Shown here piece by piece: positions 58,656 to 64,000 of a stretch of DNA of 64,000 bases. Source of the DNA: Chondrilla cf. caribensis (lineage: Eukaryota; Porifera; Demospongiae; Chondrillida; Chondrillidae); contig OZ026560.1 in the NCBI GenBank assembly GCA_964020155.1, forward strand, positions 2,974,259 through 3,038,258. The letters run 5' to 3'. A program made the translations under genes and the position numbers. The notes under the pieces were generated by a model. The model saw only the letters and a list, made by a program, of their open reading frames with translations. It was not told the DNA's origin and did not search any database. Position 1 is the first letter of the stretch; every line of letters starts with the position of its first letter.

Positions 58656-61565
58656 CCTCTCCGCTATCCTGTGCAGAGTCCTCTCCAGTATCTGTTCCTC
58701 CTCCAGCAGGAGTGTGTTGGCGTCCATGAGGAGTGTGGGGGTGTAGGGTTGTGGGTCCACCATCGTCATCTTCTCCACACCTGGTACCGTGAAATTGGCC
58801 TCCATCTTATTCGAGAACTCCTTGTAGTCCACGTAGGATGGGTCCTTGTGAGAGCAGTACGTAGTCACTGGTGAACCTCTATATAAGTATATGAAGACCA
58901 CCAGTCTACAGAGACCATATTTTCTTGGTTGGTATTCACAGACAGGTTCCACTGTATACTAGTACATACGTATACTTATATGTACACATGTATGTCAGTA
59001 CCTCTCCTCAACGGCTGCTGCCTCTGGCTCAGTCAAGTTGAAGCCACAGAGGTCCAGGGCCTCCTGAAGGAGGTACCTGGCATGCAGTAGGAGTGGAGCT
59101 TGTCGTGGTCCCTGAGAAACTCCAACGCTCGTATCCTCTCCTTTGCCACCTGTGTGTGCACAAGGGAGTGGTTGCAATACGTAGCGCTGGGCGGTATACC
59201 AAATATATAGTAATATTAATACCGCGGTATTATTTGTGCACGTTTTTGATACCGGCTGACTTTTTTCTATACCGAGATATCATGATATCACTGTATTCTC
59301 TAAGGTTTGGGATCTCCAATAAAGAACGGACATCGGCCATTGTGGTTTGACCTCTAAGACATAATCATGTCATGTGATCCGATGACGTCACCTATTCACA
59401 TTCATAACGGATTCAACAGTGTAATTTTGATCAAACAAGATACCCGAAAGATGTGGATGAATAAGCACAAGCGCAAAATGGATAAATAAATCAAAGCTGT
59501 CAAGGGGAGATAAAATACAGGAACACAAGTGACAAGATTACAGGATAGCACTTTTCAAACTGGATACTGGCTCGAGATGTCAGACATCAAGTTTGTGAAC
59601 GATGCTTCCTTTGTTTGCCCCCATCTCTCACGCCACACGAACTCATCAAGGTATGAAGGCAACTGATTGCTACTGACACCCATCATCGATTTGAACCTGC
59701 ACTTTACACGGTTCCAGTAACGTTCTACATTCTGGGAGTGCACACCAGTAACCGGGTCAACAAAATTCAGGCTGTGATTGACTGTGGAGTGAATGGAAAC
59801 ATTTGGCAATTGTGCCACAGAATTGTAGGCCCTCCACTGGTCGGAATAAATGATGGTACCCGGTCTAGTATGGGCCTGAATGATCGGCAGCAAAGTCGAA
59901 GCATCTCGCCTGGGTACTAGTTCCATATATCCAATGGATGGGCTTGAGGATGTATCCACCAGGCCAAACACCCATGTTCACTCCTAGGAGTCCGTCCATA
60001 ATGATACTTTGGCTTGTGGCAAAACAGAGACTCGTCGATTTGCACAACAACATTGTTTCCACCAAGGATGATAGGTGTATTCACAAGTTTTGTCGAGCAC
60101 ACCTTGCGGAACCATTGGTATACTTGAGAGGCAGTACTTTCGGTAACCTCGGCTTCCTCTGCTGCATCTGTAACAGGGTACTGGCGTGACCACCAATGCA
60201 TCAGTATGACCCACTTTGCAGAGGCAGTCGAGATTTGCTGAAAAAAGTACCATCTCTTAACGATATTCGTTTCTGGTAGGCAGTGCAACGCCACCGATAT
60301 TCATCACTTACATCATTTCGTTGCTCCGAAACCATGTCCACATTGGCCGATGTTGTTGAGCAGACAGGACAAGCCTTTGGGTCTGGTAGGAGGCCATAGG
60401 ACTGTAAGATTGATCCGAAGATGATGGGTCCCAATGTGAGCAGAGGCATTGCAGTAAAAATCAAGTGAATCACAATGATCAAGACAAGGAAAATTGAGAA
60501 AGAATCAAGAACTGCAAAAGGCACTGAAAAACGCTTTAATCGCTCGAAATTGCCGCCCAAATTACTGAAGTAATTTTATTCCATGTGATTTGTATGTGCT
60601 TATTTCCTTAGATTGTTATTTATTATCAATTCATTAATTCAAATCGTTTCGAAGCGATTATACGGGTATTTGTATATATGATGACGTCATCGGGTCACAT
60701 GATATGGTTATGTCTTAGAGGTCACGTGCATGACGTCATTATGACATCATCAAACCACAATGGCCGATGTCCGTTCTTTATTGAAGATCCAAGATTTGAT
60801 GGGTATTTTAAGTAATATATTCCTGAGATATCAAATTTCGCCCGGAAATGATGTGTTCTGAATCCTTCGAAAATATTGCTGCGACAGCCATGATTACGAG
60901 CACGAAATGTGTGCATGTGCGGAGTAATACGTTGTTAGATGGAATGAGAGAATGTTGTCAAAATGGCGACGTCGTCGGCTGTAAGTTTAAATTTTGATCA
61001 GCGAACAGGCGATACGGGTGATTCGAGCGATGAACTTCATCTCGTCGATAAGATGAATACTAAATCTGATATTTGGAAGTACTTTGCACTCCGAGTTAAC
61101 TAGGACGACAAAGTAGTGGATTATTTATTTATTTATTTATGTCTATTTATTTCATTATTATTAAATCAAGGATTCAGTTATTTCAATGCCCAACTATAAC
61201 CTTAAGACTCGGTATACCGTAATACCGTCGTATGATGTTGGCAATATACCGAAACTGATATTTTTTGATACCGCCCAGCGCTAGCAATACGCATACATAA
61301 TCCATGCAATATGCACACTGAACATCAACAACAATTATAAAGGCACATACACAATCATGTACATGAGCATGTACATATGTAGGTGCATGCACTTAACAAA
61401 TTTGTTGAATGTGACACACCACACCAACAAGTATGTACATATGTACAAATGTTAGTATACTCGTCCAAACACATACAGGCACACATACACTGACACTCTT
61501 CCAAATATGTATACAAACACACCATCACACACAGATACGTAAACGTACACACCCACCCACCCACC

Positions 61566-61615
<50 letters not shown>

Positions 61616-62983
61616 AAAACAAACAAACACACCTTGGTCTTCATCCTGTTCAGCACCCGGTCCACATTCACAGCCCTCAGTCCGGCCCCGGTGTAAACAG
61701 ACTTCCCCAAGTGGTGTTTCTGAGTGGACAACTGAGCCATCCGATGCTGATAATTGTTCTCGGGCTGCTCCGAAGGCTGGATCTTGTTGAGGAGCTTCAA
61801 ATTAAACTTTGCAGTAGAAAGTGGGAGAAGGAGGCAGTATCCACTCATGTATGTATCTGCAAATGTTACTATGTATGTATGTACATACATACATGTGGAA
61901 TACATATGTACACATAAGTATGTATGTACCCCGATGCGTGGGCATCTTCAATCAACTACAAAAGCACCAACAGGAGTACATTCGCAATGTACTGGGGTAC
62001 ACTTGTGATGTACCCCAGTTTTTGTAAGTGGCATTATTTAATCTAACAAGCTTCGGATAGTTACTGAGCGAACGGCGAAACTCGCCGAACCCATAAGCCT
62101 CAGAATATTTTCCGAACGAACAAGGGAAACTTGCCAAACCCACGAACCTTAGAATATCTACCGAACGAATGAGGAAACTTGCCAGAACCAAGAGCCTTAG
62201 AATATCTACAGAACAAACGAACAAAATAGGAAACTTGCCAAAACAACGAGCCTAGGAGTATTAACCAAACAAAAGAGGAAACTTGCTGAAACAAGCCTGT
62301 GAGTATAAAATTTACCGAACAAACGACAATTGCTGCAGTGTTATTAGGCCTTCTTGCCGCTCTTCATTGAAAACCTCAATCGATAGGCCTACCATCCCGC
62401 GTAAATGAATGTGCCTACGGGGTACATACTAGTTATACCCCGCTTTCGGTGTGTACTGTGCGGATGCACTAAGTGTTAGGAATAGATTAGCCTCGGGCTG
62501 CGCCCTCGGCCAATCTATTCCTAACACTTAGTACATCCGCACAGTACACACCAAAAGCGGGGTATAACTACTACATGTACATAAACCACCCATGCTACTA
62601 ACTACACATGTATGTACAAATGTATACTATATGCGAAATATGTGTATGTACATAGATGTACATATGTGCATGCATAAATAAGTGAACTACGTATCTTTTT
62701 AGAACAATGAAGGGGGAAATGGGGAAGTAACCAAATTGAGTTCTGTAAATTGCCAGCAATTGGGAGTGACAACAAGTCTCGGACCAACCTCTGTCAACGT
62801 CAGCGATAAATTGCTTCCACAGCACATGGTCCTTCTTCTTGGGGTCACTGTAGAGGGAGCAGAGTGTGGCAAACTCCTCCTGGGTGAGGTCGGAGTGTCT
62901 CATGGAGGACAGGCCTTGACGGAACTGGGACACGCCTATGGATCCCGATCTGAGGGGTCAAAGTCTTCAAAATGTTCAGACAC
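58656..62983 (-). CDS. Multi-EF-hand protein gene, four recognisable exons
   Basis: Minus-strand exons in order. 62789-62983: FEDFDP...GSIGVSQFRQGL, DLTQEEFATLCSLYSDPKKK. 61633-61806: LLNKIQPSEQPENNYQHRMA to VLNRMKTK. 59002-59149: VAKERIRALEFLRDHDKLHS, then LLQEALDLCGFNLTEPEAAA. About 58656-58860: DPSYVDYKEFSNKMEANFTV to LERTLHRIAERV. The repeated FLRDHDKL(R/H)SG...F..GL pattern with (V)DYKEF is a degenerate EF-hand array. Two defects are visible: a one-base loss in the FEDFDP run (four C at ~62955, five in the copy at 16158) and a two-base shift in the 59.0-kb exon. Either it is decaying or the assembly has errors there. Two transposons sit in its introns. The orthologue is not recognised. 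Confidence 0.6.
59309..60791 (-). mobile_element. Merlin-family element, decayed, nested in hAT element
   Basis: Terminal inverted repeats begin GATCTCCAATAAAGAACGGA on the left and end TCCGTTCTTTATTGAAGATC-like sequence on the right. Both contain GACCTCTAAGACATAA (59349, 60707 complement). The right arm has a 28-bp insertion. Flanks CCAAACCTTAG/TCAAATCTTGG suggest a diverged ~9-bp target duplication, and the hAT copy at 54005 gives the empty site (GGTCAAACCTTAGAG). Confidence 0.75.
59555..60560 (-). pseudogene. Merlin transposase, frameshifted
   Basis: Minus-strand pieces in order: LTLGPIIFGSILQSYGLLPD with CPVC (60201-60500); YPVTDAAEEAEVTESTASQV and QIDESLFCHKPK (59917-60294); FGLVDTSSSPSIGYMELVP, YSDQWRAY and NVERYWNR ending SSQYPV (59555-59971). 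The triad residues D, D and E are still present. At least two frame changes break it (near 60200-60290 and near 59970), and the second zinc pair CPQC is changed to CTAY. It diverges clearly from the 55.8-kb element, so it is an older family member. Confidence 0.8.
61549..61611. repeat. (CCCA)n-(CA)n microsatellite
   Basis: CCCACCCA units followed by a CA run, in the intron directly after the exon 61633-61806. Confidence 0.93.
62045..62325. repeat. ~50-bp tandem repeat, five degenerate units
   Basis: Each unit reads ACCGAACGAA...GGAAACTTGCC...AACC..GAGCCTTAGAATATCT with lengths of about 48-56 bp. The left edge begins GAACGGCGAAACTCGCCGAA. The minus-strand frames across it are not conserved between units. 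Confidence 0.8.
62431..62569. repeat. ~59-bp inverted repeat (long palindrome)
   Basis: Arms 62431-62489 and 62511-62569 are complementary around 62500 (TTATACCCCGCTTTCGGTGT versus ACACCAAAAGCGGGGTATAA, one or two mismatches). The centre CCTCGGGCTGCGCCCTCGG is itself a hairpin. Together they could form one long stem; it looks like a fold-back element in an EF-hand gene intron. Confidence 0.85.
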
Positions 62984-63225
62984 CTGTGTGCATGTGTGTG
63001 TGTGGAGGGGGGGAGTGGGGGAGGATTAATGAGGTATATGAGATGGACAGATGTACAACTACCACACCCTGTACAAATGTACATATATGATCCATGCAAT
63101 TTAGATCCACTTCCACTTGGATCTCGTTAGTGTAATTGCATAATTAGTCCCAGGTTGGTCATTAGTGACTGCGTGTGGCCATGGGATAGCATATAATATT
63201 ATAGGGAACACACGTGGAGAACACA

Positions 63226-63462
63226 CAGGTACATACATACACAAGAACGGCATACAGATACATACGTACACACACAAGAAGGGCATACAGGTACATACGT
63301 ACACACACAAGAAGGTATACAGGTACATATGTACACACACAAGAAGGGTATACAGGTACATACATATGTACACACACAAGAAGGGTATACACAGTATCTA
63401 CGTACATCCGCTACAACACATGCCTTCATACCCTTGATAGGTGTCCCCTGGGAGGCCTATGA
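63226..63462. repeat. ~33-bp minisatellite and start of the next EF-hand exon, cut off
   Basis: Shorter copy of 16346-16650. At 63419-63462 follows the 3' edge of the exon seen at 16700-17040 (complement reads RPPRGHLS), after which the similarity stops. The 5' half of this EF-hand gene copy is therefore missing on the right. Confidence 0.8.
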
Positions 63463-63780
63463 CATTAAAGGCCATATGAAACCACTGTTGAAGCCTATAG
63501 AGATGTTGGATTGTGTTAGCTGCTTATTGCAGTAGAAGATCTAAGCAAGGGGATATCGCGATATTTAGCTATATCGAGATATTTATGGGGACTAGTTAGC
63601 TGAATAACCTTCAAGTGGATATCGACCAGCACTATATACTATATCTCAACAATTTCTGTGATCTAGAGTAAGAATAGACGCATGACTGAGTATACCTATT
63701 AACATCTTCTTTAAAGCAAGAACTAAATCCCCATTAAATGAAACAATATAGCCTTCGCAAATGATAGAACATATAGAACG
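63463..63780. other. Intergenic, no feature recognised
   Basis: Contains GATATCGCGATATTTAGCTATATCGAGATATT (63550-63582), which is rich in overlapping short palindromes. No exon seen. Confidence 0.4.
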
Positions 63781-64000
63781 TGTGTACAGTGCCGTCATCC
63801 TATAGTTGGCAAAGTAAAGAAGGGAACGTATGAATTACTTGGTACACGTGTGGAGCAATCGAAGAGCCTTCCCAGGTTAAAGCTACAATATGTTACAAAA
63901 CTAACCAGTTTGAAATCCGTAAAATGTTTTTGATTATCTGATATTATGCTGATTCAGAAATTATCCATAGCACCACTAGCCGAGTAGGCAGCAGAAAAGC
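63781..64000 (+). promoter_or_regulatory. Ankyrin-gene promoter copy at the right edge
   Basis: Matches 2400-2620 and 41190-41340 (GTGCCGTCATCCTA, CACGTGTGGAGCAATCGA, CTTCCCAGGTTAAAGCTACA, TTATCCATAGCACCACTAGC, GCAGCAGAAAAGC). The variant words ATCCATAGCACCACTAGC are those of gene C rather than of the gutted copies, so a real gene may follow outside the window. Confidence 0.55.

Larger units (their letters stand above)
59182..61283. mobile_element. hAT-type element carrying a nested Merlin
   Basis: Ends TAGCGCTGGGCGGTAT and its complement are flanked by a perfect 8-bp target duplication GCAATACG (59174-59181, 61284-61291). The outer parts match the 607-bp element at 54005-54611 in reverse orientation. 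The interior is occupied by the Merlin element at about 59309-60791. It inserted in an intron of the EF-hand gene. Confidence 0.9.

Overview
The window is eukaryotic and most likely from an early-branching marine animal; a demosponge is my best guess. The evidence is spliced genes with short GT-AG introns (about 65-310 nt), DAPK1-like ankyrin-ROC-COR-Death proteins, Merlin, hAT and Penelope elements, and an A/T-rich MITE with AAAATTTT..CCC-type ends. The organism call is inference; no marker gene here fixes it.

Layout. The core is three tandem plus-strand paralogues, A (5677-11235), B (18761-23620) and C (41432-45743). Each has the same three exons. Exon 1 encodes 16-26 ankyrin repeats followed by a ROC-type GTPase and a COR-like region. 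Exon 2 encodes a small helical module that may be CARD-like. Exon 3 encodes a Thr/Pro linker and a Death domain. No kinase is present, unlike DAPK1. The ROC-COR and C-terminal parts are nearly identical between copies, whereas the ankyrin number differs, mostly in steps of a 66-residue double repeat. Behind each gene lies 1.7-4.3 kb of minisatellite (24-bp and 38-bp units). The 24-bp unit is the same sequence that encodes the exon-3 linker. Three further loci (2.45-2.97, 50.3-50.8 inverted, 57.5-58.06 kb) keep the promoter region and the minisatellite but have lost the gene body. A promoter copy at the right edge (63.8-64.0 kb) predicts a fourth gene just outside the window.

Between the genes are segmental duplications. 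They contain non-coding blocks called here R1 and R2, a degenerate ~120-bp satellite, and minus-strand host exons that converge on the ankyrin genes: a DENN-domain gene and its 3' end (several copies), a multi-EF-hand gene (58.6-63.0 kb, partial copy 16.1-17.5 kb), and an unidentified exon group (27.3-28.3 and 52.5-53.5 kb).

Mobile elements are well preserved. They are an apparently intact Merlin element with a spliced DDE transposase (55775-57371); a decayed Merlin nested in a hAT-type element (59182-61283) and a shorter hAT relative (54005-54611); a 5'-truncated Penelope-like element with a GIY-YIG domain and a fold-back 5' end (35677-36825); and a 2.2-kb element with ~430-bp terminal inverted repeats and TA target duplication that carries a retroelement-derived endonuclease-like fragment (38729-40903).

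Working hypothesis: the A/B/C proteins are intracellular sensors in which the ankyrin array binds ligand, the ROC-COR part switches, and the Death-fold modules signal. The array evolves by unequal exchange of the 198-bp double repeat.
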